From Thermoleophilia bacterium (GTDB lineage Bacteria; Actinomycetota; Thermoleophilia; RBG-16-64-13), in NCBI GenBank assembly GCA_026415615.1, contig JAOAGT010000001.1, positions 572,842 through 636,841 of the forward strand: DNA of 64,000 bases. Direction: 5' to 3'. Below, piece by piece: positions 30,381-39,505 of the stretch. Below the pieces are notes generated by a model. The model saw nothing but the letters and a program-made list of their open reading frames with translations. It was not told the origin of the DNA and did not search any database. Position 1 is the stretch's first letter. Each line of letters begins with the position of its first letter. Both the position numbers and the translations under genes were made by a program.

Positions 30381-31708
30381 TGTTCCGTCTCCCCGTCGGT
30401 CTGGCTCAAGAGTTGTCTTATTTCGCTTGCTCCGTTTTGTGGCAGTGGCGGCAAGCCGAGTTTCTCCCTGATCTGTGGTCGGCTCACGCCCAACGTGCCG
30501 CGGGAGATAAATTCTTGGTAACCAATGCGGAGCGACGAAGGTGAATTTCCCCTAAGGGCGGCCAAATGGCGGAGTTTTTCGAACATCCATGCAAGGCCAA
30601 ACCCGCTGTGGCATTTTTCCACGCAGGTCATGCAGTCCAGACACTGCCACGGGTCAGGAGCAGCCAGTACTTCCTCGAGCCGTCCGTCCAGCAGCGTGTG
30701 GACCGCATGCAAAGGACGGAAACCGCATCCGGTCGTAGCCACAGGGCAGTCTTGGTCGCACGCTCCGCAGGTAGCACACGTCTCAAGGATGGACAGATCA
30801 AAATGCTCCGCCAGCGCCTTGCGGGCTTCTAGCTTCTGGGCCCACTGCGTGAGAAAAGCAGATGCCGACGTGCGATGCAGGTCGATCCCGATTTCCTGTG
30901 GCTCGTGGCCAAGGGCTAGAGCCACTAGCTCAGCGACATAGAAAACCGGAATGCTGCCGAGTTCAGATCTCTCGCGCGCCTGGTTGAGGTCGAACTGCAA
31001 GAAACAGGCCGGGCAGGCAACGACCAATCCATCTACATCCAGGTCACGTAGTTCGGTCAGTTTGAGCTGAACCAGCTCCTGTGATGGTTCCCTATGGCCA
31101 GCTCGTTCCAATGCGTTTCCGCAGCAAAGCATCTTGTTGCTGTAATCAACAACCAAAGCACCAAGGTTGCGGAGGAGTTCCTCAAGCTTTGTAGGAGCAA
31201 GGGGGTTGTCCCAACGTACTGAGGGACTAGGACGAAGAAGATGACAACCGTAGTGAACCGCCAGCTTCATTCCCCACAAAGGCCTTCTCACCCTCCTGCG
31301 CAGGGAGGCGGCGCCTATCTCGTCGCACAGCCACTCAGCGAGGTGCCAAACGGGCACGGACAACTCCAGTCTCCTACCGTTTTGCGCAAGTTTCTCCCCG
31401 ATCCGCCGAGCAAGCCGCCAGTCCTTCTTTAGCAACGAGAGCGTCTGCTTAAACGTCGAGTAGCAACCGCTGCAGGGGGTAACGAGCGGTGCCCCGTTTG
31501 CAGCCGCCACGCTGAGGTTGCGAGCCGCGGTTAAGTAGAAGGCATGTTCGTCAAGTGTCCTTACCAACTGAGTTTCGGGGCAGCAGGTAAATCCCGAAGG
31601 GTCGGTCACTGCAACCCCAAGCTCAGCCAGGACTAAACGAGTGGCTTTCTCTATAAAAGGTAGACGTGCGGGGATCGTGCAACCCCAGAAGATTGTAACC
31701 GGCCTCAT
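30377..31708 (-). CDS. HdrB-HdrC-like fused Fe-S protein at head of glutamate synthase operon
   Basis: A 443-residue protein whose N-terminal ~290 residues resemble heterodisulfide reductase subunit B, with two CCG-type motifs (FTCCPETQL and [12 protein letters not shown]) and a PCSGCYSTF cysteine pair, while residues about 300-400 carry two [4Fe-4S] motifs as in HdrC ([18 protein letters not shown] and [15 protein letters not shown]). No membrane anchor. In methanogens this pair reduces disulfides and takes part in flavin-based electron bifurcation. Here its overlap with the glutamate synthase genes suggests an electron-input module for GOGAT; that is inference. First gene of the minus-strand operon. 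Confidence 0.83.
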   Translation of the reverse strand: MRPVTIFWGCTIPARLPFIEKATRLVLAELGVAVTDPSGFTCCPETQLVRTLDEHAFYLTAARNLSVAAANGAPLVTPCSGCYSTFKQTLSLLKKDWRLARRIGEKLAQNGRRLELSVPVWHLAEWLCDEIGAASLRRRVRRPLWGMKLAVHYGCHLLRPSPSVRWDNPLAPTKLEELLRNLGALVVDYSNKMLCCGNALERAGHREPSQELVQLKLTELRDLDVDGLVVACPACFLQFDLNQARERSELGSIPVFYVAELVALALGHEPQEIGIDLHRTSASAFLTQWAQKLEARKALAEHFDLSILETCATCGACDQDCPVATTGCGFRPLHAVHTLLDGRLEEVLAAPDPWQCLDCMTCVEKCHSGFGLAWMFEKLRHLAALRGNSPSSLRIGYQEFISRGTLGVSRPQIREKLGLPPLPQNGASEIRQLLSQTDGETEQ

Positions 31709-31950
31709 TGGCTTGCCTCGCCCATAGAACTCACAGCTCCCGAAGTGGCTTGCCTACCCTGTGCAAATTACGCGCAGTAAGAGTACCAGCAGTCTGCGTG
31801 CACAGCCTTGTGCATGTGGCTAAAACGGTAGGCTTCTGATTGGACCTAAGGCCACCGAAGCTATGATACCGAAGCTAAGACGCTTACGGAGGAGTGATCA
31901 GAGAGCTCTGAACGTGATTGAACGAGAGACGGTGCGGCGGGCGGCAGCGA

Positions 31951-32949
31951 CTACTCTCGCTCGAACGGTATCCCAAGGCCGCGAGGCTGTGTTACCCGTA
32001 AGACGCGAACGAGTCTCAAGAAGGCTTTGCGCATGGGGGCAGGCAGGGCGATTGTTACTCGCTCCACCCATTCGGCATTGCCAACGTTAACCAATAACAG
32101 CGTGAGGATCATGAGGGGGAAGGGGGCCACCTGTAGCACCTGAGAAGGTACGCCTTGGAGGCTCGGTTGAAGAACCACGCTAAGCCACTGCAGGAGTCCG
32201 AAAAGGTAGGCGCCGAGTGCGCCACGTACCGGATTCCAAGCTCCGAAGATAACAATGGCAAGGGCAATCCATCCCATCCCATCTAGGCCGGATATGGTGC
32301 CCTTCCATCCAGCCTTAACCGACAGGGAGAACATGGGGCCGGCCATACCAACCAGGGCTCCTCCAAGTACGGTGTACACATAGCGAACGACCTTGACGTT
32401 TATACCTCTGGCAAAAGCTGCCTCAGGACGCTCGCCCACCGCGCGAAGGACAAGCCCTGGCCTGGTGCGAAAGATCCACCACCATGCTCCTGCCACAAGG
32501 ACAAAGCTAAAGTAGGTAAGCAGGTTGTGGCGGAAGAAGATCGTTCCAATAACTGGTATGTCAGCCAGACCTGGGATGGGGTGGACAGCTAGTGTGGGCC
32601 CCTTTTCGCCCATGAAGGGGTTTCCCAAGAAATAGGAGAGGTCCCGACAGAACAGGGTAAGTACAAAGCCCACCGCCACTTGCGACTGGCGAAGCGTGAT
32701 GCTGCTTACAGCTATAACTAGGGCCACCGCAGCGCCTATCCCCGCGCCGGCCAAGAGTGCCAATGGAATGCTTCCGGACTTCAGAGCGACCACAAAACTG
32801 CCCATGGCGGATAGGAGGATCGTTCCGTTAACTGAGAGGTTGATGACCCCTGCCCGCTCTGTCAGTGTCTCGCCGACCGTCGCCACAACCAGGGGAGCTG
32901 CCGAAGCGAGAACGCCGCCAAGGCCTATGACTATGCTGGCACTATCCAC
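31951..32949 (-). CDS. ABC transporter permease (BMP/nucleoside type, second subunit)
   Basis: A 332-residue integral membrane permease of the BPD_transp_2 family that pairs with BMP-type binding proteins. About 9-10 hydrophobic helices; typical segments are ERAGVINLSVNGTILLSA and WMGIALAIVIFGAWNP-like VFGAWNPVRGALGAYLFG. Start GTG 32949 overlaps the stop of the first permease by 8 nt, so translation is coupled. The closest described homologues are nucleoside or purine permeases such as NupQ/YufQ. Confidence 0.85.
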   Translation of the reverse strand: MDSASIVIGLGGVLASAAPLVVATVGETLTERAGVINLSVNGTILLSAMGSFVVALKSGSIPLALLAGAGIGAAVALVIAVSSITLRQSQVAVGFVLTLFCRDLSYFLGNPFMGEKGPTLAVHPIPGLADIPVIGTIFFRHNLLTYFSFVLVAGAWWWIFRTRPGLVLRAVGERPEAAFARGINVKVVRYVYTVLGGALVGMAGPMFSLSVKAGWKGTISGLDGMGWIALAIVIFGAWNPVRGALGAYLFGLLQWLSVVLQPSLQGVPSQVLQVAPFPLMILTLLLVNVGNAEWVERVTIALPAPMRKAFLRLVRVLRVTQPRGLGIPFERE

Positions 32950-34039
32950 TCAGACTCCCTTGCGCAGACTCGGCGGTGGCCAACTTGCGGAGATAGCGCT
33001 GCCTGGCTCCCTCTATCAAGAGGACAAACAAGACCAGGCAACCTTGCAACACTCCTGAAAGGGTGGAATCGAGCTTAAGAACGATAGGCAACTGAATGCT
33101 TCCGATATTAAGAGCCGCAAAAAACAAGGCTACCGGGGCCACCCATAATGCCCGGTACCTTATAAGCATTGCTACCAGAAGTCCTAGAAAACCGTACCCG
33201 CTAGAAATAGAAGGTATGAGACGGTGATAGACTCCGGTCACCTGGACTGCCCCGGCGAGACCAGCTATGGCTCCACAGATCAAGAAAGCCACCAGGCCGT
33301 ACTGCCAGGTGGGTACTCCGAGCAGAAAAGCAGCTCGGCTGTTGGCGCCCACTGCTCGAAGCCTGAGACCTGCGTGGGTTCGCTCCAGAAGTACATATAC
33401 TGCCGCTGCGATTACGATTCCAAGTATCAGGGACCATATGCTCAGCCGTAGGCTTCCAACGGTGGGGAGCCACAACTTTTCTGGAAAAGGTTCGGTTCCA
33501 CTCATCGAGCCTACTCCGGGACGCTTCCACGGGCCAAAGATCAGCCACAAGGTCAGGGCCGTGGCCACAAAGTTGAGTCCCAGGCCGCCGAAAATTTCGT
33601 TTACTCCACCGAAGGTCTTTAATAGCCCAGCGAGCCCCGCCCACAAAGCTCCTCCAATGGCTCCAACAAGCATGGCTGTCACCAGAATTAGCGCGGGAGG
33701 CAGCGCGGTGTGCTGAAGCGCCCGGAGTGCGGCTGTCGTCAGCACCGCCCCGAGCACGATCTGGCCTTCCACACCTATGTTCCAAAGGCCGGCGGCAAAG
33801 GTCACTAAGACTCCAGAGGAAGCTAGAAGGAGCGGCACCCAGGCTACAAGGACGTTAGACACGTTTCCCATAGATCCGCCGATGCCGCGGGCAATTTCGG
33901 CAAAAGCTCGGAGCGGCGGTGCCCCGGCGACAAACAGGATGAGGCTTGTGATGAGTAGAGCCCCCACCAAGGCGGCAAACTGCAGCCCTACGTTAGCCCA
34001 CGTACGTCCGTGTGAAGCCTTGGAGCCCGAAGAAGTCAC
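32942..34039 (-). CDS. ABC transporter permease (BMP/nucleoside type, first subunit)
   Basis: A 365-residue permease, partner of the following gene. It has a signal-anchor-like first helix, then about 9 helices, with the family segment VTFAAGLWNIGVEGQIVLGA and FGGVNEIFGGLGLNFVA. It likely forms the heterodimeric channel of a nucleoside/purine-like importer (NupP/YufP-like). Initiation at GTG 34039 just after a triplicated 20-bp element that supplies several GGAGG sites. Confidence 0.85.
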   Translation of the reverse strand: MTSSGSKASHGRTWANVGLQFAALVGALLITSLILFVAGAPPLRAFAEIARGIGGSMGNVSNVLVAWVPLLLASSGVLVTFAAGLWNIGVEGQIVLGAVLTTAALRALQHTALPPALILVTAMLVGAIGGALWAGLAGLLKTFGGVNEIFGGLGLNFVATALTLWLIFGPWKRPGVGSMSGTEPFPEKLWLPTVGSLRLSIWSLILGIVIAAAVYVLLERTHAGLRLRAVGANSRAAFLLGVPTWQYGLVAFLICGAIAGLAGAVQVTGVYHRLIPSISSGYGFLGLLVAMLIRYRALWVAPVALFFAALNIGSIQLPIVLKLDSTLSGVLQGCLVLFVLLIEGARQRYLRKLATAESAQGSLSG

Positions 34040-34040
34040 C

Positions 34041-34100
34041 GCCCGCCTCCGGCTATCAAGACCCGCCTCCAGCTGTCAAGACCGACCTCCACCTATCAAG
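34041..34100. repeat. Three exact-period 20-bp tandem repeats spanning a stop codon and ribosome sites
   Basis: Three copies of a 20-bp unit lie at 34041-34060, 34061-34080 and 34081-34100. On the minus (coding) strand each reads approximately TCTTGATAGCYGGAGGCGG, so every copy contains a TGA-like stop and a GGAGG ribosome-binding core. The distal copy encodes the last residues and stop of the ATPase; the two others fill the spacer before the permease start. Confidence 0.9.
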
Positions 34101-35539
34101 AGCCCCAATTGTTCCGGGGTGGCCGAGGCGGCGTCTAAGGGCCCGGATACTCTCCCGGCAAAGAAAACGAGCACGCGGTCGCTGTAGCGGAGAATTTCGT
34201 CAAGGTCGCTTGACGAGAATATGATGGCTGCACCCCTACGGCACCGCTCTCTAAGTTTCTCCCACAAGTAAGCAACCGATTCAACGTCCAGGCCACGTGT
34301 GGGCTGCTCAAGGAGTAGCAGTCGGGCATCTGGCTCCACCAGGGCCAGCAGAGCTCTCTGCTGGTTGCCGCCTGATAACGACTCCACCCGGTCGTTGGGC
34401 TTGCCTTTGATATTGAATTCAGCTATTCGAGTCGCAGCCGCCTCGTGCCCCTTCTCTCTGTGCAGAAAGAACCCTGGTTTTCTTTGTATTAGGAGGAAAT
34501 GATCGGCAAGAGAAAACCCAGGAATCAATCCTTCCTCCAAGCGGCTCGCTGGCACATAAGCCACTCCCCTGGATCTCAGGTGACGATAGGACTTGCCAGT
34601 TACGTTGGTTCCCGAGAGCCAAAGTCGTCCTTCGGTGGTGGGGACCAACCCAGCACACGCTTTAAGAAGCAAGGTTTGTCCGCTTCCCTCCATGCCGGCA
34701 AGACCTATGACCTCTCCTTCCCGCACTTCAAGGTCCAGCCCCGCGAAGGCAAGCCGCCCTTGTTGAGCTCCCACCCTTTCCAGGCGTAGCACCACTTTGT
34801 CCTGCGAACAGCTTTCGGGAGTCTGCTCTGCTACTTCTCGCTCAAACATCATCGAAACGAGCTCGTCTACAGCAAATGGGGGAGAGGCTTCGCCGACCTT
34901 CTTACCTCGCCGTAGTACGGCCACACGAGTGCAGAGTTCTTGTACCTCGTCGAGCTTGTGCGACACAAAAAGTACGGTCCGACCTTCCGCAGCCAGGCGG
35001 CGCAGTGTGTCAAACAGCTGTTGGCGTTGCAGAGCGCTGATTCCGGTGGTCGGTTCGTCAAGGATCAAGACTCGCGCGCCTAGCCACAGTAACCGCAGGA
35101 GTTCAAGTTGCTGCCGCTCTCCCACTGTGAGAGAGCCCACTTCGGCCCTGGGATCAAACGGGAGACCTAAAGACTGAGCCAAGGCGGCTATCTGAGCTAG
35201 AGCGACGCGTCGTTTTGGGACAATGCCTCCCGGGGCGCCTACCAGCATGTTATCGGCGATGCGCATGGGGGGAAAGTCCATGGGGTCCTGGTGCAACATG
35301 CCCACGCCGTGTCTTAGGGCGTCCGCCGGGGAGCGAAAAACAACGGGCTGACCATCAAGGGTGATCCTTCCGTTGTCGGCTGTCAGGTACCCCGACAGAA
35401 TCTTCATGAGAGTGCTCTTGCCGGCGCCGTTTTCGCCTAGAATTCCTTGGATGGTTCCTCCTGGAACAGTGAGAGTAATGCCGTCGTTAGCTCTAACGGT
35501 CCCAAAGTGCTTGTGGATGTCTAAGAGAGAGACTTCCAT
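34076..35539 (-). CDS. ABC transporter ATP-binding protein with two nucleotide-binding domains
   Basis: A 487-residue tandem ABC ATPase of the sugar/nucleoside import class (RbsA/NupO-like). The first domain has Walker A GENGAGKST, Q-loop and signature LTVGERQQLELLR with Walker B VLILDEPTTG. The second has a degenerate Walker A (GMEGSGQTLL, lacking the usual Lys), signature LSGGNQQRALLA and Walker B LLLLEQPTRG. Asymmetry of this type is usual in the family. It is cytoplasmic and drives the two permeases encoded downstream. Confidence 0.9.
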   Translation of the reverse strand: MEVSLLDIHKHFGTVRANDGITLTVPGGTIQGILGENGAGKSTLMKILSGYLTADNGRITLDGQPVVFRSPADALRHGVGMLHQDPMDFPPMRIADNMLVGAPGGIVPKRRVALAQIAALAQSLGLPFDPRAEVGSLTVGERQQLELLRLLWLGARVLILDEPTTGISALQRQQLFDTLRRLAAEGRTVLFVSHKLDEVQELCTRVAVLRRGKKVGEASPPFAVDELVSMMFEREVAEQTPESCSQDKVVLRLERVGAQQGRLAFAGLDLEVREGEVIGLAGMEGSGQTLLLKACAGLVPTTEGRLWLSGTNVTGKSYRHLRSRGVAYVPASRLEEGLIPGFSLADHFLLIQRKPGFFLHREKGHEAAATRIAEFNIKGKPNDRVESLSGGNQQRALLALVEPDARLLLLEQPTRGLDVESVAYLWEKLRERCRRGAAIIFSSSDLDEILRYSDRVLVFFAGRVSGPLDAASATPEQLGLLIGGGRS

Positions 35540-35610
35540 CTAAAACTCAACGATTCGCAGCCTATCTGGTTTCTGCAGCCTACCGAGCTTCTGACCCCAA
35601 AAGACAACCG

Positions 35611-35641
35611 GAAAGGGGAGACCAAAACGGCCTCCCCTTTC
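35611..35641 (-). terminator. Intra-operon hairpin after the BMP binding-protein gene
   Basis: GAAAGGGGAG at 35611-35620 pairs with CTCCCCTTTC at 35632-35641 (10 bp, 11-nt loop), about 33 nt beyond the stop of the binding-protein gene. It lies between this gene and the ATPase gene, so it probably stabilises or partly terminates the transcript to give excess binding protein. Confidence 0.6.
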
Positions 35642-35673
35642 TGAGTCGTGCGTTGGTTCTGGCCAGTTACGGC

Positions 35674-36981
35674 TCATTCGGAGACGCTTTGCCCCTCCAT
35701 CCCTTGAAGCAGTTGCGGCAGATACCAAATCTGCTGGTCGGTCGCCACTTCGCCTTCCGCCAGGTAGGGAGTTCCATCCTGCAGGTTTAGTGGGCCTACC
35801 CACAAGTTCAAGCCCTTGGCCAGCTCAGCGATGAACTCGTCCACCTTGGCCGCAGCTTCAGCGGAAAGACCCTCTCCCTTGGCAAAACCGATCATGGAGG
35901 TGTCCGGGTTGTTGATGTCTGTCCAGTCGGGTCCTACCCAATGCCAGAAGCTGCTCCACTGTCCCTCGCGAGCCGCCGCCACAGCTGCAAGGTACTCTGG
36001 GCCCCAGTTAAAGTAGGGCACGCCCAACGCCACCGAAGGAGCCTCGGCCAAGGCGCCCACATAGTCGTACGGAATGGCATATACCTGTTTGCCGGCCTCC
36101 GTGAGCTTGGCGGCTTCAACTAGGGCTTCGGTCGTATCTATACCGGAAATGACCACGTCGTAGCCCTGGTTATAGAAGTTATCGGCCACCTGCGTCGGAT
36201 CCGCGGTAACACCGGGAATGTTGAACCAGAAGCCAATCCAGTTGACGGTGAACTTGAGCTCAGCCGGGTCCTTCCCGAGGTATTTGGTCCATACATACCG
36301 GGCTCCAAGATACGAGGAGGCGGCCAGTCTTCTGGTCTCGTCGTTGATCAGGGGGCCCAGGTAGCCAATCTTGCCTGTTTTTGTGGTAAGAGCGGCTGCA
36401 GCCCCGGCGATCATCTTGCCGTATTCCATTTTCCCCATGATGTTGCTTAGGTTGGGTAGGTTCTGATAATCCTTACCCTCTTTCCAGGCTCCATCTCCTG
36501 AGGTATGTACCACGGGGATATCCGGATGGGCTTTGGCGAAAGCGTGTGCTCCGTCCTTCATGTCATCTGAAGTAAAGAAGATCATCTGTGCGCCCTGCGC
36601 AAGCAGCTCTTCCGCCAGCTGCTCTACTGTGGTTCCCGGCCGGTCCGAGCTGTTGGCCTTGTCCACATAAACCATCTTGGCCCCGGGAAGCTTTTTCTCG
36701 ACGTAAAGACCGCCTTCGTAGTTGGCCTGACTCCAACCGTTGTCGTTGTACGGACCTACTAGGATCATGCCAAAAACGAATTCCTCTTGGGCGGGCTCGG
36801 TACTCGAAGAGGTGGAGGATGATTCGGCAACAGAAGAAGTAGTGGTAGAGGACTGCGCAGCTGCTGTAGTGGTGGTGGCTTCTTGCTTTTCGCCGCCGCA
36901 GCTAACCGCCACCGCTGCCAATGCCAGGACCGTCAGCAGCGCTACAAGCTTGACTATTGAGCGAAAACGGATTTTGGGCAT
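35674..36981 (-). CDS. BMP-family ABC transporter substrate-binding lipoprotein
   Basis: A 435-residue lipoprotein with a signal peptide and lipobox AVAVSC|GG near residue 25, a Thr/Ser/Ala-rich linker typical of actinobacterial lipoproteins, and a BMP (Med) domain starting FVFGMILVGPYNDNGWSQANYEGG. BMP proteins bind nucleosides or related ligands outside the membrane and hand them to the permeases. ATG 36981 is chosen because GAGGTG lies 9 nt upstream; the GTG at 36993 is part of that site. First gene of the four-gene importer operon. Confidence 0.88.
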   Translation of the reverse strand: MPKIRFRSIVKLVALLTVLALAAVAVSCGGEKQEATTTTAAAQSSTTTSSVAESSSTSSSTEPAQEEFVFGMILVGPYNDNGWSQANYEGGLYVEKKLPGAKMVYVDKANSSDRPGTTVEQLAEELLAQGAQMIFFTSDDMKDGAHAFAKAHPDIPVVHTSGDGAWKEGKDYQNLPNLSNIMGKMEYGKMIAGAAAALTTKTGKIGYLGPLINDETRRLAASSYLGARYVWTKYLGKDPAELKFTVNWIGFWFNIPGVTADPTQVADNFYNQGYDVVISGIDTTEALVEAAKLTEAGKQVYAIPYDYVGALAEAPSVALGVPYFNWGPEYLAAVAAAREGQWSSFWHWVGPDWTDINNPDTSMIGFAKGEGLSAEAAAKVDEFIAELAKGLNLWVGPLNLQDGTPYLAEGEVATDQQIWYLPQLLQGMEGQSVSE

Positions 36982-37017
36982 TTCTGCAAGCACCTCTTTC
37001 CTGACCGTTGCGCGTTG

Positions 37018-38631
37018 TTACAGTTCGATTATCTTCATCTCGTAGATCTCGTCGATCTCGAGGCACCGATCCACGGCCTCTTGCGGAACCGGGTTGTCTA
37101 GCCCCAGAATCATAATTGAATCTTGCGCGATGTTGTCAATCCCGCTAGAAGTGACCATGCGCGAGATGTTCACCCCGTATTGGCCCATAATAGTGCCCAC
37201 TCTACCGATGACACCTGGCACGTTCTTATGGGGGGCGTAAGCGAGCCTGCCTTGGGGCACGAACGTTATGGGATGCTCGCCAATCTGCACAATGCTGGGG
37301 TGTTTGTGCTCGAGTACGGTGCCGGCGATCATAAACTGCTCGCCGGATCCCTCTGTCACGACCAGACGAATGAGATTGCGATAATCGCCGCTATCTGAGG
37401 AAATAGTCTCTCTCACCTCTATGCCCATCTGCTCGGCTACAAAGCCGGCATTCACAAAGTTGACGCTCCCTCGAGACATAGTTCCCTGAAGGATTCCTTT
37501 TAGAGCCGCCAAGGACAGGATCTTAGCGTCCTCCGGCACCTCGATGTCTTTGCCGGCGAAGACTATCTCAATGCGCTTTGCACTCTGACGGCGAATGTGG
37601 CGGTAGAGGATGCCCATTTTCTCTGCCAAGGCAATGAAAACCTTGAGCTTGTTGTAGGTATCCTCAGAAAGGCTAGGAATGTTGAGAGCGTTCTTTACGA
37701 TCTCCCCCCTTAGCCCAGCGATGACCTCGGCCACTACTTCTTCGCCTACGCGCCGCGACGCTTCAAAAGTCGAGGCGCCCAGATGAGGTGTACCGACGAC
37801 GTTATCGAATTCGTAGAGCGGATGGGAGTACTGCGGTTCATTGACCCAAGTGTCTATGGCGGCAGAGGCAACGTGCCCCGATTTGAGGCCGCGGTAGAGT
37901 GCCTCTTCGTTTATGATACCGCCGCGGGCGCAGTTTACGAGCCGCACTCCCTTTTTCATCATGGCGATCTGAGGATCGCTAATCATGTTGAAAGTTTCTT
38001 CTGTCTTGGGCGTATGGATAGTTATAAAGTCGGATTCGCGTAAGAGCTCTTCTAGAGTTTGCTTCTTTTCCACGCCCAGGTTGGCAAAGCGAGAGTCAGG
38101 AATGTAGGGATCGTAGGCTATGACCTTCATGCCAAAGCCGCGAGCCCGCTGGGAAACCAGTCCACCGATGCGACCCAGACCTATGATGCCTAACGTTTTC
38201 CCGTAGAGCTCGCTGCCTTCAAATTGCTTGCGTCCCCATTTGCCGCTCCTGATGAACCGATCGGCCCAAGGAATATTGCGGCTGCTCGCAAGTAGCATGC
38301 CCATCGTATGCTCGGCGGCCGACACGATGTTGCTTTCGGGGGTATTACAGACAATCACCCCCTTCTTAGTAGCGTAAGCGATGTCGATGTTATCGACTCC
38401 CGAGCCCGCTCGCCCCACGATACGCAGGTTGACTGCAGCGTCCAAGAGTTCCTTGTCCACAATGGTCTCGCTGCGCACAATAAGGCCGTGATACTGAGGA
38501 ATGATGGAGAGTATTTCCTCTCGGCTCATGTTGTACTTAACATCCACCGAGCAGACGGCTGCCAACTTAGCGATGGCCTCGTCATCCATGAGCTCGGCAA
38601 TGAGAACCTTGTAGTTGCTAAGATCCTCCAA
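37018..38631 (-). CDS. serA: D-3-phosphoglycerate dehydrogenase
   Basis: NAD-dependent oxidation of 3-phosphoglycerate, the first step of serine synthesis. The 537-residue protein has the long form: catalytic/substrate domain (1-95 and about 280-310), nucleotide-binding GIIGLGRIGGLVSQRARGFG, the GAG-type RAGSGVDNID, catalytic Glu-His in the HPLYEFDNVVGTPHLGAST region, an intervening domain, and a C-terminal ACT domain (GVIGRVGTIMGQYGVNISRM) that usually senses serine. I propose TTG 38631, since AGGAGG sits 5 nt upstream; the frame stays open to GTG 38664, which has no ribosome site. The stop is 36 nt upstream of the BMP gene. Confidence 0.93.
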   Translation of the reverse strand: MEDLSNYKVLIAELMDDEAIAKLAAVCSVDVKYNMSREEILSIIPQYHGLIVRSETIVDKELLDAAVNLRIVGRAGSGVDNIDIAYATKKGVIVCNTPESNIVSAAEHTMGMLLASSRNIPWADRFIRSGKWGRKQFEGSELYGKTLGIIGLGRIGGLVSQRARGFGMKVIAYDPYIPDSRFANLGVEKKQTLEELLRESDFITIHTPKTEETFNMISDPQIAMMKKGVRLVNCARGGIINEEALYRGLKSGHVASAAIDTWVNEPQYSHPLYEFDNVVGTPHLGASTFEASRRVGEEVVAEVIAGLRGEIVKNALNIPSLSEDTYNKLKVFIALAEKMGILYRHIRRQSAKRIEIVFAGKDIEVPEDAKILSLAALKGILQGTMSRGSVNFVNAGFVAEQMGIEVRETISSDSGDYRNLIRLVVTEGSGEQFMIAGTVLEHKHPSIVQIGEHPITFVPQGRLAYAPHKNVPGVIGRVGTIMGQYGVNISRMVTSSGIDNIAQDSIMILGLDNPVPQEAVDRCLEIDEIYEMKIIEL

Positions 38632-38783
38632 GAACGCCTCCTGGTTGGTCGGACATCTCGGCACCCAGCGACAGGCAGACGATGCCCGCGTGGAGAATCT
38701 CTAGGCTAACACACCGGCGGCAAAATCATCCACCGTGCCAGCCTCGGAGGTAAGGCTGACGGGACTTAAGGCTGACTTAAGGC

Positions 38784-39137
38784 TTACTGAGATCCGAGCA
38801 GCGCGGACCAGGCACGCTCCGGGGGTCGTCGCTCAGGAACGGGCACGTGAGGGATGAGACCCTCGTTCCATTCCTTCGAAACGTAGAGGTTGCAATAGCA
38901 ACTGCCGTAGTCCCGCACGTCAGCCTCGCGGTAGGCACAAGGGCAGATGATGTCCCTGTCTTTATCTCGGTCGCCTGAAGCCAGTCGGCACGGGCAGGAC
39001 ATGTATCCGTATCGGTCCTTATTGCGAAGTAGTCCCTCGAGCAGCTGCCGTACATAGTCTTCGTCTTTGGGGAAAAAGTACCCCTTGGGTTCGTTTACTC
39101 GTTTTAGGCGCTCGTAGAGCTCATCCACTTCGCTCAT
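38784..39137 (-). CDS. Ferredoxin:thioredoxin reductase catalytic subunit
   Basis: A 117-residue protein with the FTR-beta cysteine pattern: CPC (Cys48, Cys50), CPC (Cys65, Cys67) and CYC (Cys80, Cys82), which binds a [4Fe-4S] cluster next to a redox disulfide. It passes electrons from reduced ferredoxin to thioredoxin-like proteins. The variable subunit of plants and cyanobacteria is absent, as in other anaerobic bacteria. It overlaps the upstream glutaredoxin gene by 4 nt, pointing to that protein as its partner. Confidence 0.88.
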   Translation of the reverse strand: MSEVDELYERLKRVNEPKGYFFPKDEDYVRQLLEGLLRNKDRYGYMSCPCRLASGDRDKDRDIICPCAYREADVRDYGSCYCNLYVSKEWNEGLIPHVPVPERRPPERAWSALLGSQ

Positions 39138-39388
39138 AGTCCCAGAGCCTCCCTAATCTCGGCCTCGCGGTAGCCAACGATTACTTTGTCTCCGATAACA
39201 AGAGTCGGAAATGAAGTCTGAGGATTAAGCTTGCGGACCTCTTCCACCACTTTCTTCAATTCTTCTCGGGGAAGTAAGTCCACGTCGATGTAGTCGTACT
39301 CTACCCCGTTATCTTCAAGAAGCTTCTTAGTGTTCCGGCAGTGTCCGCACGTGCTAAGCGCGTACAAGAAAGGCCTTTGTTTTTCCAT
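39134..39388 (-). CDS. Glutaredoxin-like thiol redox protein
   Basis: An 84-residue glutaredoxin with active site Cys14-Gly-His-Cys17, the cis-proline region TSFPTLVIGDKVIVGY and the usual beta-alpha layout. It is the first gene of a two-gene unit with the ferredoxin:thioredoxin reductase subunit, so ferredoxin rather than glutathione is the likely electron source. Confidence 0.88.
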   Translation of the reverse strand: MEKQRPFLYALSTCGHCRNTKKLLEDNGVEYDYIDVDLLPREELKKVVEEVRKLNPQTSFPTLVIGDKVIVGYREAEIREALGL

Positions 39389-39505
39389 GACTTTCCTTTC
39401 TGCCTCGAAGTCTGATGTTTCTTCGTGCTCCTAATAGCGGTAATACCCCGAAGGTCGGCTGTTTACTCTGGCCGCTTTGTGGTTAGAAAAGACTGACAGG
39501 GTGGT

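Noticed and set aside
31863-32090. Plus-strand open frame of 75 codons between the HdrBC-like and permease genes
   Set aside because: More than half overlaps the permease gene in antisense, and there is no homology or good ribosome site.
38632-38783. AAGGCT repeated three times upstream of the serA region, looking like a regulatory element
   Set aside because: The repeats are short, lie between two minus-strand genes and do not match a riboswitch or T-box core.
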